Shown: positions 48,813 through 60,349, numbered from the stretch's first letter. The stretch is DNA of 64,000 nt from Nitrosomonas nitrosa (GCF_003051105.1 NZ_QAOO01000004.1:114139-178138); one strand, 5' to 3'. Program-made: numbers and translations. The notes: generated by a model not told the origin, from the letters alone.

Positions 48813-49556
48813 ATGTCTAAGTTAAACTATATCTTTGGTTTTCACGCCATTGTTAGTCGTTTAAAACAAAATTATGAAAGCATCAGAGAAATTTACCTTG
48901 ATGAAAAAAGACAGGATCAGCGTTCCCGTGAATTGTTGAATCATGCCGAATCGAGAGATATACGAATTATTCGATGCGACAGCACAAGATTAGCAAGAAT
49001 TGCAGGTACTCTCCAACACCAAGGCGTAGCGGCAAGCATCACGAGCAACACGCCTGAAGTAAACCTTGAGGATATTTTGGTCAGTTTGCATGAAACAGCC
49101 TTATTTATTGTTCTTGATGGCGTCAAAGATCCACATAACCTTGGCGCTTGCTTCCGTGTTGCAGGTGCCCTAGGCGCTCACGGCATCATTGTACCAAAGG
49201 ATCGCTCCGTCGGAATCACGCCAACGGTGCATAAAGTTGCTAGTGGGGCAGTAGATTTTGTACCATTTGTTACCGTAACCAATTTGGCGAGAACGCTGCG
49301 TGAACTGAAAATTCATGGTATTCAAATTATTGGCACGATAGCAGAAACCACTGAATATATAAGTGCAGTTGATTTAACTGTTCCATCTGCATTGGTTTTT
49401 GGGTCAGAGCAAAAAGGACTACGTCGTTTGACACGCGAGCAATGTGATATTCTCGCGAGCATACCCATGGTGGACAGCAACATTAATAGTCTAAATATTT
49501 CGGTTGCAGCAGGAATTTGCCTTTATGAAACATTAAAACAAAGAGTAATCCGCTAA
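48813..49556 (+). CDS. rlmB: 23S rRNA (guanosine-2251-2'-O)-methyltransferase
   Basis: The 247-residue protein is a SPOUT (SpoU-type) methyltransferase with an N-terminal RNA-binding domain and knotted C-terminal motifs FIVLDGVKDPHNLGACFR, LVFGSEQKGLRRL and NSLNISVAAGICLYE. It methylates G2251 in the P loop of 23S rRNA. It lies 175 nt after rnr. Confidence 0.95.
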   Translation: MSKLNYIFGFHAIVSRLKQNYESIREIYLDEKRQDQRSRELLNHAESRDIRIIRCDSTRLARIAGTLQHQGVAASITSNTPEVNLEDILVSLHETALFIVLDGVKDPHNLGACFRVAGALGAHGIIVPKDRSVGITPTVHKVASGAVDFVPFVTVTNLARTLRELKIHGIQIIGTIAETTEYISAVDLTVPSALVFGSEQKGLRRLTREQCDILASIPMVDSNINSLNISVAAGICLYETLKQRVIR

Positions 49557-49761
49557 CCAATATGAATCTGAGGAACATTTGAAATGTTTTTCAATACATT
49601 ACGTGAACGGTAAATGGTATTTTGCAACTAACGTGAGTGCTCGGTTATCATGTAATTACAATAAGCCAAATCATAATAGGATTCGATCAGATACGATACA
49701 CGAATAGTACGTAAGATATAACAACCTATGGAATACGCAGGCGCTCAAACCCGTAAAATAA

Positions 49762-49787
49762 AAGCCACCGTACAAAGTCGGTGGCTT
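49762..49787 (-). terminator. Intrinsic terminator of the ribosomal cluster
   Basis: The perfect stem AAGCCACCG/CGGTGGCTT with an 8-base loop is followed on the minus strand by CTTTTATTTT. It ends transcription about 50 nt after rplQ and may also serve rlmB from the other side. Confidence 0.88.
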
Positions 49788-49833
49788 GATATGATGCTAT
49801 TGAACTAAGTTAGTTCGAAATAAATTCAGCTTG

Positions 49834-50235
49834 CTACTCTTCAGCTTTATTAACCGTAGATTCTTCAGCCCCCACCTCCGGACGGTCAACTAACTCAACA
49901 ATCGCTATAGGCGCGTTATCACCCTTCCTAAATCCATTTTTCAGTATACGAATATAACCACCATTTCGTTGTTTATATCGCAAGCCGAATTTAGAAAAGA
50001 GTTTTACGACCATTTCCCGATCGCGCAAACGGTTAAATGCTGTTCGCTTATTGGTCACAGTTGGATTCTTTCCAATTGTGATCAGTGGTTCAACAACTCT
50101 TCTAAGTTCTTTTGCCTTAGGTAACGTAGTACTAATAATTTCATGACGAAATAGCGCATTGGCCATGTTACGAAACATGGCAGTTCGGTGGCTACTTGTT
50201 CTATTTAATTTTCTAAGACCATTTCTATGACGCAT
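49834..50235 (-). CDS. rplQ: 50S ribosomal protein L17
   Basis: From the ATG at 50235 (GGAAAGGAACC upstream) the protein is 133 residues: [17 protein letters not shown], with [20 protein letters not shown]17 lines the peptide exit-tunnel region. Its start overlaps the end of rpoA by 11 nt. The tail after residue 115 is acidic. It is the last gene of the alpha operon. Confidence 0.97.
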   Translation of the reverse strand: MRHRNGLRKLNRTSSHRTAMFRNMANALFRHEIISTTLPKAKELRRVVEPLITIGKNPTVTNKRTAFNRLRDREMVVKLFSKFGLRYKQRNGGYIRILKNGFRKGDNAPIAIVELVDRPEVGAEESTVNKAEE

Positions 50236-51226
50236 GGCCAGGTTCCTTTCCTTGGTTGTCAAGATTGGCCGGTGGCCAATTATCTAATTTCATCCCTAAA
50301 GATAAATCACGCGCAGCTAAAACTTCTTTTATCTCATTTAACGATTTTCGACCTAAATTGGGTGTTCGTAATAGCTCAGCTTCAGTTCTCTGAATAAGAT
50401 CGCCAATATAATAAATATTCTCAACTTTCAAACAATTTGCAGAGCGAACTGTTAATTCCAGATCATCCACTGGTCGTAACAGAATTGGATCAATTTGAGG
50501 TGTCTTGGGCTGCTCCTTTGGAACAGGCGTCGTTTCAAGTTCTGCAAATACAGACAACTGATCGACCAACACCCTTGCAGCATAGCGTATCGCTTCTTCA
50601 GGGTCTACAGAGCCATTTGTCTCGATATCGATAATTAATTTATCGAGATCTGTCCGCTGTTCAACACGCGCATTCTCAACCGAATAGCTTACTTTTTTGA
50701 TTGGGCTGAAAGATGCATCCAATAAAATACTTCCGACTTGACTATCCTTCTCAGTCAATCTGCGTACAGTTGCCGGGACATAACCTCGCCCCTTCTCAAC
50801 AGTAATTTGCATATCTAAACAACCACCTTTAACGATATGAGCAATGACTTGATCGGGATTGATGATCTCGACATCATGCGTACTTTCTATATCGCCAGCT
50901 AATACCACGCCATCTTCTGCTTTTTTTAATGTTAAAACTGTTTTAGAAGCATTATGGAGCTTAAATACGATATTTTTTAGGTTCAGCAAAATATCTATAA
51001 CATCCTCTTGAACACCTTCCAATGAAGAATATTCGTGGACTACACCAGCAATTCTAACCTCAGTAGCAGCAAAGCCCGGCATTGAAGACAGTAAAACGCG
51101 CCGCAAAGCATTACCTAATGTATAACCATACCCACGCTCAAATGGTTCCATAACGACCTTAGCCTGAACAGGCGTTATATTCTGGACGTCAATGATTCTA
51201 GGTATAAGATATGTACTGCTTAACAT
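50225..51226 (-). CDS. rpoA: RNA polymerase subunit alpha
   Basis: The 333-residue protein has the N-terminal assembly domain ([22 protein letters not shown] near residue 30), a linker rich in Pro/Lys, and the C-terminal DNA/activator-binding domain ([26 protein letters not shown] near residue 290). It is in its usual place between rpsD and rplQ. Confidence 0.98.
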   Translation of the reverse strand: MLSSTYLIPRIIDVQNITPVQAKVVMEPFERGYGYTLGNALRRVLLSSMPGFAATEVRIAGVVHEYSSLEGVQEDVIDILLNLKNIVFKLHNASKTVLTLKKAEDGVVLAGDIESTHDVEIINPDQVIAHIVKGGCLDMQITVEKGRGYVPATVRRLTEKDSQVGSILLDASFSPIKKVSYSVENARVEQRTDLDKLIIDIETNGSVDPEEAIRYAARVLVDQLSVFAELETTPVPKEQPKTPQIDPILLRPVDDLELTVRSANCLKVENIYYIGDLIQRTEAELLRTPNLGRKSLNEIKEVLAARDLSLGMKLDNWPPANLDNQGKEPGHAS

Positions 51227-51258
51227 TAAATTATCCTTAACAAGAAAGATTCCAGCTC

Positions 51259-51885
51259 TTATTTAGAGTACAGCTCAATTATTAATGATTCATTAATAGT
51301 TGAAGATAATTCAGATCTTTCCGGTCTGATTTTATATGTGCCCTTCATCGCTTTGACATCCACATCAATCCAGGCAGGAAAACCACGTTGCTCTGCCGTT
51401 TCGAGCGAAGATTTAATGCGTGTATGACCTTTTGCCTTATCAGCCACCTCAATGAGGTCGCCAGGCGTCACCTGAAATGAAGGTATATTTACCCTCTGTC
51501 CATTTACCAAGATACAATTATGCCTCACCACTTGCCTTGCCTCTGAGCGTGACGCGCCAAATCCCATTTGATAGACGACGTTGTCAAGCCGACTCTCAAG
51601 CATTTGCAACAAATTTTCACCCGTCACACCACGCTTCCGATCAGCCATACTGTAAACGAGTCTAAATTGTCGCTCTAACAGGCCATAAATTCGGCGCACT
51701 TTCTGTTTTTCTCTCAATTGCAACCCATAATCAGATGTGCGACTTTTCTTTTGCCCATGCTGACCCGGAGCATAATTTCGTCTTTCTATGGCGCACTTAC
51801 TAGACATGCATTTATCGCCTTTAAGGAATAATTTCTCTCCTTCTCTACGACATTGCCGACATTTTGGTTCAAGATTTCTAGCCAC
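51259..51885 (-). CDS. rpsD: 30S ribosomal protein S4, zinc-binding (C+) form
   Basis: From the GTG at 51885 (GAGGGGAA upstream) the protein is 208 residues beginning [12 protein letters not shown]. Cysteines at 9, 12, 26 and 31 form the zinc knuckle known from Bacillus S4; Ralstonia- and E. coli-type S4, as I recall them, lack the full set. The S4 RNA-binding domain ([23 protein letters not shown]) follows. S4 nucleates small-subunit assembly and can repress its operon. Confidence 0.97.
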   Translation of the reverse strand: MARNLEPKCRQCRREGEKLFLKGDKCMSSKCAIERRNYAPGQHGQKKSRTSDYGLQLREKQKVRRIYGLLERQFRLVYSMADRKRGVTGENLLQMLESRLDNVVYQMGFGASRSEARQVVRHNCILVNGQRVNIPSFQVTPGDLIEVADKAKGHTRIKSSLETAEQRGFPAWIDVDVKAMKGTYKIRPERSELSSTINESLIIELYSK

Positions 51886-51896
51886 AAATATTCCCC

Positions 51897-52286
51897 TCAA
51901 ATTCGCCGTTTCTTAGGCGGCCGGCAGCCATTGTGTGGTATAGGTGTTACATCTGAAATGCTGGTAATTTTAAAACCTGCAGCATTGAGCGATCTTACAG
52001 CCGAATCACGTCCCGGACCAGGTCCTTTGACGCGTACCTCCAAATTCTTAATTCCATATTCATGTGCGATCTTGCTTGCCTGCTCTGCCGCAATCTGGGC
52101 TGCAAATGGTGTACTCTTTCGCGAACCCTTAAATCCTGCACCACCAGATGTCGCCCAAGATAACGCATTTCCCTGCCTATCAGATATAGTCACAATAGTG
52201 TTGTTAAATGATGCATGGATATGCGCTATACCTTCAGATATATTTTTCTTTATCTTTTTTCTGACCCTACTTGGTGTTTTTGCCAT
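51897..52286 (-). CDS. rpsK: 30S ribosomal protein S11
   Basis: The 129-residue protein shows [22 protein letters not shown] and the C-terminal [17 protein letters not shown], both diagnostic. S11 lines the mRNA exit channel. It lies 11 nt before rpsD within the alpha operon. Confidence 0.98.
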   Translation of the reverse strand: MAKTPSRVRKKIKKNISEGIAHIHASFNNTIVTISDRQGNALSWATSGGAGFKGSRKSTPFAAQIAAEQASKIAHEYGIKNLEVRVKGPGPGRDSAVRSLNAAGFKITSISDVTPIPHNGCRPPKKRRI

Positions 52287-52317
52287 TAAATATTACCTTA
52301 ATTCACAATTCAACAGA

Positions 52318-52677
52318 TTAACGTATGTTCGCCGATCTTCTCGGGCCTTTTCTCGTCCGCGCATTAGTTCTCGTTCGCTGACCTCTCACCGGCAAACCTC
52401 TCCTATGCCGCAAACCTCTATAACAACCCAAATCCATCAATCGCTTGATATTCATTGAAATTTCACGTCGCAAATCACCTTCCACTGTATATTTGGTAAT
52501 TTGCTCGCGAATTTGCTCCAACTGAGATTCACTGATATCTTTTAATTTGATAGAGCCATCTATACCAAGATTGCTACATATCTTCTCTGATGTTGAATTC
52601 CCAATTCCATAAATAGCCGTCAAAGCTATTCTAACATGCTGATGGTTAGGTATATTAACACCCGCTATGCGCGCCAT
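52318..52677 (-). CDS. rpsM: 30S ribosomal protein S13
   Basis: The 119-residue protein begins [19 protein letters not shown] and ends with the basic [15 protein letters not shown] segment that contacts P-site tRNA. It follows rpmJ, as in other proteobacteria. Confidence 0.98.
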   Translation of the reverse strand: MARIAGVNIPNHQHVRIALTAIYGIGNSTSEKICSNLGIDGSIKLKDISESQLEQIREQITKYTVEGDLRREISMNIKRLMDLGCYRGLRHRRGLPVRGQRTRTNARTRKGPRRSANIR

Positions 52678-52719
52678 TCTCTCACCTTGTTAAGTTAACA
52701 ACATTGTTCTTTTCTATTC

Positions 52720-52833
52720 CTAGCCCTGACGTTGTTTATGTCTTGGGTCAACACAGACAACTCTCAAAACCCTATGACGCCTGATTATTTTGCAGTGTCT
52801 ACATACTTTTTTAACAGAAGCCTGTACTTTCAT
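52720..52833 (-). CDS. rpmJ: 50S ribosomal protein L36, zinc-binding form
   Basis: A 37-codon gene reads [19 protein letters not shown] and ends KQRQG. Cys11, Cys14, Cys27 and His32 make the complete L36 zinc site (the C+ form). The start follows AAGGAAAGAG. It sits between infA and rpsM, the standard place. Confidence 0.95.
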   Translation of the reverse strand: MKVQASVKKVCRHCKIIRRHRVLRVVCVDPRHKQRQG

Positions 52834-52873
52834 TTACTCTTTCCTTAATGTAATTCCTAGCTCAATCGCTAAA

Positions 52874-53092
52874 CTATTTTGTTCTGAACGTTATTCGTGC
52901 CTTTGTTAAATCATAAGGAGTTAGATCCACAGTTACCTTATCCCCAGGAAGTATACGAATGTAATTCATTCGCATTTTTCCCGATATGTGGCCCAAAACG
53001 ATATGGCCGTTCTCTAATTTTACTTTGAATGTAGCATTCGGCAGTGTTTCAAGGATTTCTCCCTGCATCTGAATTGTTTCTTCTTTAGCCAT
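52874..53092 (-). CDS. infA: Translation initiation factor IF-1
   Basis: The 72-residue OB-fold protein has the IF-1 core [15 protein letters not shown] and [17 protein letters not shown]. It blocks the A site during initiation. Position between secY and rpmJ is typical of betaproteobacteria; E. coli carries infA elsewhere. Confidence 0.97.
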   Translation of the reverse strand: MAKEETIQMQGEILETLPNATFKVKLENGHIVLGHISGKMRMNYIRILPGDKVTVDLTPYDLTKARITFRTK

Positions 53093-53107
53093 CTAACTTA
53101 CTTGACT

Positions 53108-54430
53108 CTACCTTGTAATATTGAGGTTGCTTTTGAAATTCGATTTTTTAAGTAGACTGTCATACTGTGTCGACATCACGTGAGATTGTACCTGAGCCAT
53201 GAAATCCATCGTTACAACGACAATGATCAATAAAGAAGTACCACCAAAATAAAATGGGACATTCCACTTCAAAATAAGAAACTCTGGTAGCAAGCAAACC
53301 AAAGTAACATACAAGGCGCCTATCAACGTTAGTCTGAGCATAATTCTTTCGATATATCGGGTAGTTTGCTCCCCTGGCCTAATACCAGGTATGAAGGCAC
53401 CGCTTTTCTTCAAATTATCAGCTGTTTCCTTGGGGTTAAATACCAATGCTGTATAAAAGAAGCAAAAGAATATAATCATCGCTGCATATAACATGACGTA
53501 CATAGGCTGCCCAGGTGAGAGCGCTGCACTTATGTCTTTAAGCCATATCATCGATTCGTCGGAAGATAGCCAACCCGCCATTGTAGCAGGAAATAATATA
53601 ATACTGGAAGCAAATATAGGAGGAATCACACCCGCCATATTGAGTTTTAAAGGCAAATGGGAGCTTTGGCCTCCAATGACTTGCTTACCAACCTGGCGCT
53701 TAGCATAATTGACGAGTATTTTTCTTTGCCCACGTTCTACGAAGACAACAAATGCAGTCACACATATAACCGCAATAAAAATACCCAAGGCAATCAAGAA
53801 ATGCATTGCGCCCGTTCGGACTAATTCAAGTGTTCCACCAATTGCTGAAGGCAATCCTGCCGCAATGCCCGCAAATATGATAAGAGATATGCCATTACCA
53901 ATTCCGCGTTCTGTTATTTGTTCCCCGAGCCACATCAAGAATATCGTACCTGTAACAAGGGTTACGACAGTGGTTAACATAAATATTTTACCAGGTTCAA
54001 TTACCAGGCCAGCCTGCGATTGTAGTGCGATTGATATCCCATAGCTCTGTATCAAAGCTAAAACAACCGTTCCATAGCGTGTATATTGAGTTATCTTTCT
54101 CCTACCCGATTCTCCTTCCTTTTTTAAGGCTTCTAAGTAAGGAACAGCAACAGTTCCTAACTGCATGATAATGGACGCCGATATATACGGCATTATGCCC
54201 AAAGCAAAAATTGAGAATCGTGAAAGTGCACCACCGGAAAACATGTTAAACATTCCGAGGATACCACCTTCCTGCGAGTCAAAAAGATCCTTTAAGACAA
54301 CTGGATCAATTCCGGGCACAGGAACGTGAGCCCCGATTCGATATACAATCAGCGCAAATAATAAAAACCACAATCTTCGCTTTAAATCTGCGAACTTGCT
54401 TGCACCCTTATTTATTCTACTAGCAGCCAA
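53108..54430 (-). CDS. secY: Protein translocase subunit SecY
   Basis: The 440-residue protein has ten membrane helices, the plug-region segment [43 protein letters not shown], and the long cytoplasmic loops that bind SecA and ribosomes. It forms the inner-membrane protein channel. It is coded 15 nt after rplO in the spc operon. Confidence 0.98.
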   Translation of the reverse strand: MAASRINKGASKFADLKRRLWFLLFALIVYRIGAHVPVPGIDPVVLKDLFDSQEGGILGMFNMFSGGALSRFSIFALGIMPYISASIIMQLGTVAVPYLEALKKEGESGRRKITQYTRYGTVVLALIQSYGISIALQSQAGLVIEPGKIFMLTTVVTLVTGTIFLMWLGEQITERGIGNGISLIIFAGIAAGLPSAIGGTLELVRTGAMHFLIALGIFIAVICVTAFVVFVERGQRKILVNYAKRQVGKQVIGGQSSHLPLKLNMAGVIPPIFASSIILFPATMAGWLSSDESMIWLKDISAALSPGQPMYVMLYAAMIIFFCFFYTALVFNPKETADNLKKSGAFIPGIRPGEQTTRYIERIMLRLTLIGALYVTLVCLLPEFLILKWNVPFYFGGTSLLIIVVVTMDFMAQVQSHVMSTQYDSLLKKSNFKSNLNITR

Positions 54431-54444
54431 TCCAATCCCTCTAG

Positions 54445-54876
54445 TTATTCGGTTGTACCACCAACTTTCGTAATGGCATTTTTGGCATTCTGAGATATCA
54501 ATACGCCCTTGATAGAAATAGATTCAGTAATCTCTTTATCAAACAGGATTTTAATATTCTGAACGGACCTCGATAATTTAAAAATATTACGTATATCTTC
54601 TATACCATTTATGTTATTGGTTGCAGCGCTGATTCTACTCAACTTAATAACATGTATTTTTTTCTTGTTAAGAGACACAAATCCTCTTTTCGGGAGACGT
54701 CGCTGCAAAGGCATTTGACCTCCCTCAAATCCAACCTTATGAAAACCGCCAGCTCTTGATTTCTGCCCCTTATGTCCACGTCCAGCTGTTTTACCGAATC
54801 CAGAACCAATACCTCTCCCTACCCTTTTACGTTCTTTTTTAGAATCGCAATGTGGTGTTAAATTATTCAAGTACAT
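54445..54876 (-). CDS. rplO: 50S ribosomal protein L15
   Basis: The 143-residue protein has the glycine-rich start [21 protein letters not shown] and [19 protein letters not shown]15 is a late-assembling large-subunit protein. It follows rpmD by 3 nt. Confidence 0.98.
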   Translation of the reverse strand: MYLNNLTPHCDSKKERKRVGRGIGSGFGKTAGRGHKGQKSRAGGFHKVGFEGGQMPLQRRLPKRGFVSLNKKKIHVIKLSRISAATNNINGIEDIRNIFKLSRSVQNIKILFDKEITESISIKGVLISQNAKNAITKVGGTTE

Positions 54877-54879
54877 TTA

Positions 54880-55065
54880 TCACTCAACCTTAATCATATA
54901 GGCAACTTTATTAATCATGCCGCTAACTGATGGATTATTTTGCAACACAGCAACACTGTTTACTTTTCTTAATCCCAAGCCAGCTAAGATTCTACGATGC
55001 TCTTCACGTTTCCCTATCAAACTTTTAACTAATCTAATTTTTAGTGTACTTTTATCTGAGTTCAT
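54880..55065 (-). CDS. rpmD: 50S ribosomal protein L30
   Basis: The 61-residue protein has [20 protein letters not shown] and [20 protein letters not shown], the L30 pattern. Its ATG overlaps the rpsE stop as ATGA. Confidence 0.96.
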   Translation of the reverse strand: MNSDKSTLKIRLVKSLIGKREEHRRILAGLGLRKVNSVAVLQNNPSVSGMINKVAYMIKVE

Positions 55066-55601
55066 TTTATACGGCTCACAATGTCTTCCAAGCTTTTGTT
55101 TCTTTTTGACGCTATCAGCGCAGGCGTACGTATCGACTCGAGACCCTGAATGGTGGCGCGTACGACGTTGTAAGGATTAGTTGAACCAACACATTTAGCT
55201 AATATATTACTTATGCCCATTACTTCAAATATCGCTCGCATCGGCCCACCAGCTATAATCCCTGTCCCCTCAGATGCAGGTTGCATATAAACTTTAGCCG
55301 CCCCATGCTTTCCTACTACTGCATGTTGAAGTGTGCCGTTTTTCAAATCAACTTTAACCATTTTGCGGCGGGCTTCATCCATTGCTTTTTGCACTGCAAC
55401 AGGCACTTCTCGTGATTTTCCCTTACCCATACCTATACGGCCATTTCCATCACCGACTACTGTTAAAGCCGCAAACGCCAAGATCCGGCCTCCCTTCACA
55501 ACTTTCGTAACTCGGTTGATAGAAACCATTTTTTCTTTCAGATCGTCTGATCGATCATCACCGCCCGTTGCGCCACCATGAATTTTTGAAGCTTTAGACA
55601 T
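55062..55601 (-). CDS. rpsE: 30S ribosomal protein S5
   Basis: The 179-residue protein has the dsRNA-binding N-terminal domain ([20 protein letters not shown]) and the segment [23 protein letters not shown]5 influences accuracy of decoding. The end matches usual length plus a few residues. It lies in the spc operon between rplR and rpmD. Confidence 0.98.
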   Translation of the reverse strand: MSKASKIHGGATGGDDRSDDLKEKMVSINRVTKVVKGGRILAFAALTVVGDGNGRIGMGKGKSREVPVAVQKAMDEARRKMVKVDLKNGTLQHAVVGKHGAAKVYMQPASEGTGIIAGGPMRAIFEVMGISNILAKCVGSTNPYNVVRATIQGLESIRTPALIASKRNKSLEDIVSRIK

Positions 55602-55615
55602 AAGACTTTCCTATC

Positions 55616-55972
55616 TTAAAATTTTATACCACCATTCCGCGCCGCATCAGCTAGCGCTTTAACACGCCCATGGTATTTATATCCAGATCGATCAAATGCG
55701 ACTCTCTCTATTCCTAATTCTTTCGATTTGTTAGCAAGCCGTTGCCCAATATACTCAGCAGCCTTTACCGTGCCACCGTTTGTCATTAGCTCACGAACCT
55801 CTTTTTCAACAGATGAAGCGCTCACCAACACCTTGCTCGCGCTATCATCGATAATTTGAGCATAGATATGCTTATTACTACGATGGACAGTTAAACGATA
55901 TACTCTAAGCGATGCTATTTTTGCTCTAGTTTTGCGGGCACGTCTTAAACGAGACAAGCTAATGTTTTTCAT
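55616..55972 (-). CDS. rplR: 50S ribosomal protein L18
   Basis: The 118-residue protein has [22 protein letters not shown] and the C-terminal [23 protein letters not shown]18 binds 5S rRNA together with L5. Confidence 0.98.
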   Translation of the reverse strand: MKNISLSRLRRARKTRAKIASLRVYRLTVHRSNKHIYAQIIDDSASKVLVSASSVEKEVRELMTNGGTVKAAEYIGQRLANKSKELGIERVAFDRSGYKYHGRVKALADAARNGGIKF

Positions 55973-55991
55973 ATATATTTAATCTGATCGA

Positions 55992-56528
55992 TTATTTTTT
56001 CTTCGTTTCTTTAAGAATTATAACTTCATCCGAGTAGCGCACACCTTTACCTTTGTAAGGCTCAGGTGGACGAAATGATCTAAGTTCAGCGGCCACTTGC
56101 CCGACTTGCTGCTTATCAACTCCCTTGATCACGATTTCAGTCTGACTCGGTGTTTCAACACGTACACCAACAGGCATTTTGTATGCTATGGGATGCGAAA
56201 ACCCAAGACTCATATTTAATGTGTCACCTGAGGCTTGCACACGATATCCAACTCCCACCACATTTAACTTTCTTTCGAATCCAGAGGTGACCCCAATCAC
56301 CATATTGCTAATTAGTGATCGAATAGTCCCAGACATAGAATGCGCATGCTTTGAAGAATCTATCGTATTAACTTGTAAAAAATTACCATCTTTTTCGACT
56401 TTAATTAAATTTCCGGGTATTTGTTGACGCAGAGTACCTAGCGGACCTTTAACCGTGATTTCATCAGAATTAACTGAAAGCTCAATATTACTTGTAATAG
56501 AAATTGGTTTTTTACTGATGCGAGACAT
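55992..56528 (-). CDS. rplF: 50S ribosomal protein L6
   Basis: From the ATG at 56528 (AAGGAATTT upstream) the protein is 178 residues starting SRISKKPI. It has two L6 repeats and the C-terminal [14 protein letters not shown] segment [14 protein letters not shown]. It sits near the factor-binding site. The frame extends six codons upstream but lacks family support there. Confidence 0.97.
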   Translation of the reverse strand: MSRISKKPISITSNIELSVNSDEITVKGPLGTLRQQIPGNLIKVEKDGNFLQVNTIDSSKHAHSMSGTIRSLISNMVIGVTSGFERKLNVVGVGYRVQASGDTLNMSLGFSHPIAYKMPVGVRVETPSQTEIVIKGVDKQQVGQVAAELRSFRPPEPYKGKGVRYSDEVIILKETKKK

Positions 56529-56538
56529 TATAAATTCC

Positions 56539-56934
56539 TTAAGCAACTATGCATAAAACTTCACCACCGATACCGCTCTGCCTTGCATTTTGCTCAGTCA
56601 TAACTCCTTTAGACGTTGATACAATTGCTATACCCAACCCATTCATAACCTGAGGCAATTTATCTCGTGATGAGTAAACTCGTAATCCAGGGCGACTTAC
56701 TCTCTTTATTTTTTCAATTACTGGAAAACCATTGTAATATTTAAGTTTTATCTCCAGAATCGGCTTTCCACCGTTTTGAATGACTTCAATATCTTCGATA
56801 TATCCTTCATCTTTTAATACTTGCGCGATAGCAATTTTTAATCGCGATGAATTCATTTTCACCACAGCTTTTTCTGACAATTGTGCGTTTCTTATGCGCG
56901 TAAGCATATCAGCAACGGGATCTGTTAAACTCAT
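56539..56934 (-). CDS. rpsH: 30S ribosomal protein S8
   Basis: The 131-residue protein begins [17 protein letters not shown] and ends [11 protein letters not shown], diagnostic of S8. S8 binds the central domain of 16S rRNA and represses the spc operon in E. coli. An 86-nt gap separates it from rpsN. Confidence 0.98.
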   Translation of the reverse strand: MSLTDPVADMLTRIRNAQLSEKAVVKMNSSRLKIAIAQVLKDEGYIEDIEVIQNGGKPILEIKLKYYNGFPVIEKIKRVSRPGLRVYSSRDKLPQVMNGLGIAIVSTSKGVMTEQNARQSGIGGEVLCIVA

Positions 56935-57020
56935 AATTATTTAAAGCCTATTTTAAAAGGTCAGGGATTATTTGAATATATCGATTTTTTAAATGACTAG
57001 CATAACAACAACCAATATGC

Positions 57021-57326
57021 CTACCAACTTGCTTTCGTAATCCCTGGAATTCTACCGCTCATTGCTAGTTCTCGTAATTTATTTCGGCCCAAACCAAATT
57101 TCCGGTAATAGCCTCTTGCTCTACCAGTCAATTCACATCGATTACGTACCCGTGTACTACTAGAGTTTCGTGGTAACTTCTGCAGTTTATTTCTAGCTTC
57201 AAGCTTCTCTTCATAACTCTTTGAAATATCATTCAGTAGTGATAACAAAGCACTCCTTGTGACATGATATTTCATAACAATTTTTTGTCTTTTTAAATTT
57301 CTATTGATAATAGCTTTCTTTGCCAT
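57021..57326 (-). CDS. rpsN: 30S ribosomal protein S14 (zinc-free long form)
   Basis: The 101-residue protein ends [18 protein letters not shown], typical of S14. It is the long form and lacks the CxxC pairs of zinc-binding S14, in contrast to S4 and L36 nearby. It lies between rplE and rpsH. Confidence 0.97.
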   Translation of the reverse strand: MAKKAIINRNLKRQKIVMKYHVTRSALLSLLNDISKSYEEKLEARNKLQKLPRNSSSTRVRNRCELTGRARGYYRKFGLGRNKLRELAMSGRIPGITKASW

Positions 57327-57333
57327 TCTGATC

Positions 57334-57873
57334 TCAATTCTTAAATGGAAACTTGAATGCTGATAAGAGCGCTTTCGCTTCTATATCGTTTTTCGCCGTG
57401 GTTGTGAGGGTTATGTTCATTCCTCGCAGAGCATCAATCTTCTCATATTCTATTTCTGGAAATATTATTTGTTCTTTTATGCCCAAGTTATAATTTCCTC
57501 TGCCGTCAAATCCTTTTCCAGATATTCCTCTAAAATCGCGAATCCTAGGAATAGCAACATTGATTAATCTATCAAGAAATTCAAACATTCTCTTTCCACG
57601 TAACGTTACCTTACAACCAATCGGATAGCCTTCCCTTACCTTAAAAGCCGCTATCGATTTGCGCGCACGTGTTGTTATTGGCTTTTGCCCACTAATTTTT
57701 TCTAAATCACCAATCGCATTCTCAATTTTCTTTTTGTCAGAGGTGGCGTCGCCCACTCCTATATTCAAAGTAATTTTGGCTATACGTGGTACTTCCATAA
57801 TCGATTTGTATTTGAACTGGTGCATCAGTTGCTGTTTAACCGATTGATTATAATATTCTTGTAACCTGGCCAT
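57334..57873 (-). CDS. rplE: 50S ribosomal protein L5
   Basis: The 179-residue protein has [38 protein letters not shown] and [18 protein letters not shown], all L5 landmarks. L5 joins 5S rRNA to the central protuberance. Confidence 0.98.
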   Translation of the reverse strand: MARLQEYYNQSVKQQLMHQFKYKSIMEVPRIAKITLNIGVGDATSDKKKIENAIGDLEKISGQKPITTRARKSIAAFKVREGYPIGCKVTLRGKRMFEFLDRLINVAIPRIRDFRGISGKGFDGRGNYNLGIKEQIIFPEIEYEKIDALRGMNITLTTTAKNDIEAKALLSAFKFPFKN

Positions 57874-57895
57874 TTAAATATTCCGTATATCCCTA

Positions 57896-58210
57896 TCAAG
57901 AATTAATGGGTTCACTACTAGATTTATAATAGCGTACCTTATTGCCATCATCTAACTTAAATCCTACTCTATCAGCCTTCTTAGTTGCAGCGTTGTAAAT
58001 AGCAATGTTTGATATATGAACGGGTTTTTCAATCTCTGTGATACCACCCACCGTTCCCTTAGCAGGATTAGGTTTCACGTGCTTTTTAACTTTATTCAGC
58101 CCCTGAATTACAACGTAATTTAATGATTCGATCCGCTGAACGACACCTCTCTTACCCTTATCTTTCCCGCAAATGACAACGACGTCATCGCCTTTTCTTA
58201 TTTTCTTCAT
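57896..58210 (-). CDS. rplX: 50S ribosomal protein L24
   Basis: From the ATG at 58210 (GAGGAAAAT upstream) the protein is 104 residues: [21 protein letters not shown], the KOW motif of L24. L24 starts large-subunit assembly. An upstream frame extension of seven codons overlaps rplN and is not favoured. Confidence 0.97.
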   Translation of the reverse strand: MKKIRKGDDVVVICGKDKGKRGVVQRIESLNYVVIQGLNKVKKHVKPNPAKGTVGGITEIEKPVHISNIAIYNAATKKADRVGFKLDDGNKVRYYKSSSEPINS

Positions 58211-58227
58211 ATTTTCCTCAATTGTCC

Positions 58228-58596
58228 TCACATAACTTCTGGAGCCAACGACACAATTTTCATAAACTTACTCGTGCGTAACTCCCTTGTTACAGGGCCA
58301 AAAATACGTGTGCCTATAGGTTCAAGCTTTGCATTAAGAATCACCGCCGCATTACCATCAAACTTTATCAATGACCCATCAGAACGGCGCACTCCTTTTG
58401 CCGTTCTCACTACCACTGCATTATAAACTTCACCTTTTTTAACTCTTCCACGCGGCGCGGCATCCTTAACAGCAACCTTAATGATGTCCCCAATTCCGGC
58501 ATATTGGCGCTTTGATCCGCCAAGCACTTTAATACACATCACGGAACGCGCACCTGTATTATCTGCAACGCTAAGAATTGTCTGAGGTTGAATCAT
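58228..58596 (-). CDS. rplN: 50S ribosomal protein L14
   Basis: The 122-residue protein begins [20 protein letters not shown] and ends [16 protein letters not shown], the L14 pattern. It forms part of the bridge to the small subunit and is the first gene of the classic spc operon. Confidence 0.98.
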   Translation of the reverse strand: MIQPQTILSVADNTGARSVMCIKVLGGSKRQYAGIGDIIKVAVKDAAPRGRVKKGEVYNAVVVRTAKGVRRSDGSLIKFDGNAAVILNAKLEPIGTRIFGPVTRELRTSKFMKIVSLAPEVM

Positions 58597-58639
58597 TTGT
58601 TTTAGCCTATTTGTAAATTTTAGATTCTATGTCTATTCA

Positions 58640-58894
58640 TTATCCATTACGGATCAACTTCACAACTCGCCATGACTTTGTTCTAGATATGGGGCGCGTT
58701 TCAGAGATCTCTACCAAATCACCAGTATGAAATTCATTGTTCTCATCATGAGCATGTATTTTTTTAGAGCGTGTAATGGTTTTACCATACAAAGGATGTT
58801 TAATTTTTCGCTCTACTAAGACCGTAATAGTTTTGGCCATCTTATCACTTACGACTCTACCTATGAGAGTATTTGCTTTATTATTTAAGGTCAT
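58640..58894 (-). CDS. rpsQ: 30S ribosomal protein S17
   Basis: The 84-residue OB-fold protein has [20 protein letters not shown] and [18 protein letters not shown]. Its ATG overlaps the rpmC stop as ATGA. Confidence 0.98.
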   Translation of the reverse strand: MTLNNKANTLIGRVVSDKMAKTITVLVERKIKHPLYGKTITRSKKIHAHDENNEFHTGDLVEISETRPISRTKSWRVVKLIRNG

Positions 58895-59085
58895 AGCGTT
58901 CTTATTCTTTCATTCAGTACAGTTCTCACTCGAGCAATATCTCGCCTAACCAATCGAAGCTGCGATACATTCTCTAGCTGCTGGGTAGCATGACGTATAC
59001 GTAGATTGAAATGAGTTCTTAACAGAGACAATAGTTCTTTGTTTAATTCATCATTGTTTTTTTTCTTTAGCTCGTTTGCCTTCAT
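58891..59085 (-). CDS. rpmC: 50S ribosomal protein L29
   Basis: The 64-residue helical hairpin protein starts [18 protein letters not shown] and has [20 protein letters not shown] and [11 protein letters not shown]. It is near the tunnel exit. It lies 4 nt after rplP. Confidence 0.97.
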   Translation of the reverse strand: MKANELKKKNNDELNKELLSLLRTHFNLRIRHATQQLENVSQLRLVRRDIARVRTVLNERIRTL

Positions 59086-59089
59086 CGAT

Positions 59090-59506
59090 CTAACTCCCTA
59101 TATGACGAACTATGAATATGGTTCTAATTGGTAGTTTTGCAGCCGCTAATCTAAAGGCCTCTCTCGCTAATTGCTCATCAACACCATCCATCTCATACAA
59201 CATCTTTCCAGGTCTAATCTCAGAAACATAATACTCTGGATTACCTTTACCTTTCCCCATTCGAACTTCTGCAGGTTTTTGCGAAATAGGTTTATCTGGA
59301 AAAATTCTAATCCAAATTCTTCCACCTCGTTTAATGTGTCTCGTCATCGCTCTTCGTGCAGCTTCAATTTGGCGAGCAGTTATTCTTCCCCTGCCTATTG
59401 CTTTCAAGCCATATTCACCAAAGCTTATCTTGTTTCCACAAGTTGCAATGCCGGTATTGCGCCCTTTATGCTGTTTGCGATATTTTGTTCGTGCCGGTTG
59501 AAGCAT
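59090..59506 (-). CDS. rplP: 50S ribosomal protein L16
   Basis: The 138-residue protein starts [17 protein letters not shown] and has [21 protein letters not shown]16 positions the A-site tRNA. An 81-nt spacer separates it from rpsC, wider than the usual near-contact. Confidence 0.98.
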   Translation of the reverse strand: MLQPARTKYRKQHKGRNTGIATCGNKISFGEYGLKAIGRGRITARQIEAARRAMTRHIKRGGRIWIRIFPDKPISQKPAEVRMGKGKGNPEYYVSEIRPGKMLYEMDGVDEQLAREAFRLAAAKLPIRTIFIVRHIGS

Positions 59507-59587
59507 TTTGCATGTTGTCCTTAACTATTAGATAGAACAAATCTTTTCATGTTATCTGTCAATATAGTTTCTTAAATTTACTCTAAA

Positions 59588-60310
59588 CTATATTGTTTTC
59601 TCTGGTACTACTCTTTCCGCTCTTTTTTTATTATCTTCTAGATTGATAGTATGCGAATTGGTGGTTGCTTCACGATTCCTTGCTTCAAGTTGTTCACCTT
59701 TAAATACCCACACTTTAATCCCTATAATCCCATACGTTGTTCGCGCTTCTGAGGTAGCATAATCTAAATCGGCACGTAACGTATGTAGCGGCACTCTGCC
59801 TTCGCGATACCATTCCGTTCTGGCGATTTCTATACCATTCAGGCGCCCGGAGCTCATTATCTTGATTCCTTGCGCACCTAATCGCATAGCATTTTGTATT
59901 GCTCTTTTCATTGCTCGCCGAAACATGATTCTCTTTTCTAACTGTTGGGCAATGTTATCTGCTATTAACTGCGCATCGATCTCAGGCTTTCTGATCTCTT
60001 CAATGTTAATGTGCACTGGAATCTGAATTAACTTTTCGAGCTCTTTTCTCAAAACCTCAATATCTTCGCCTTTTTTACCAATGACGACTCCTGGTCGTGC
60101 ACTACAAATCGTTATCCGTGCATTTTTTGATGGGCGCTCGATAATAATTTGTCCGACAGAGGCGTGCGCTAATTTTTTGCGTAAATATGCTCGCACTTTA
60201 ATATCTTCATTAAGCAATTTCGAAAACTGATTTCCATGTGCAAACCACTTCGATGTCCAGTTTTTTAGCACAGAAAGACGGAATCCCGTCGGATTTATTT
60301 TTTGGCCCAT
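59588..60310 (-). CDS. rpsC: 30S ribosomal protein S3
   Basis: The 240-residue protein starts [21 protein letters not shown]. It has the KH-domain [20 protein letters not shown] and [21 protein letters not shown]3 lies at the mRNA entry pore. The C-terminal tail is acidic/basic mixed and slightly long. Confidence 0.98.
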   Translation of the reverse strand: MGQKINPTGFRLSVLKNWTSKWFAHGNQFSKLLNEDIKVRAYLRKKLAHASVGQIIIERPSKNARITICSARPGVVIGKKGEDIEVLRKELEKLIQIPVHINIEEIRKPEIDAQLIADNIAQQLEKRIMFRRAMKRAIQNAMRLGAQGIKIMSSGRLNGIEIARTEWYREGRVPLHTLRADLDYATSEARTTYGIIGIKVWVFKGEQLEARNREATTNSHTINLEDNKKRAERVVPEKTI

Positions 60311-60349
60311 AGTTTTATATAAAGGTAAGCTCTTTCTATAATCAATTGA

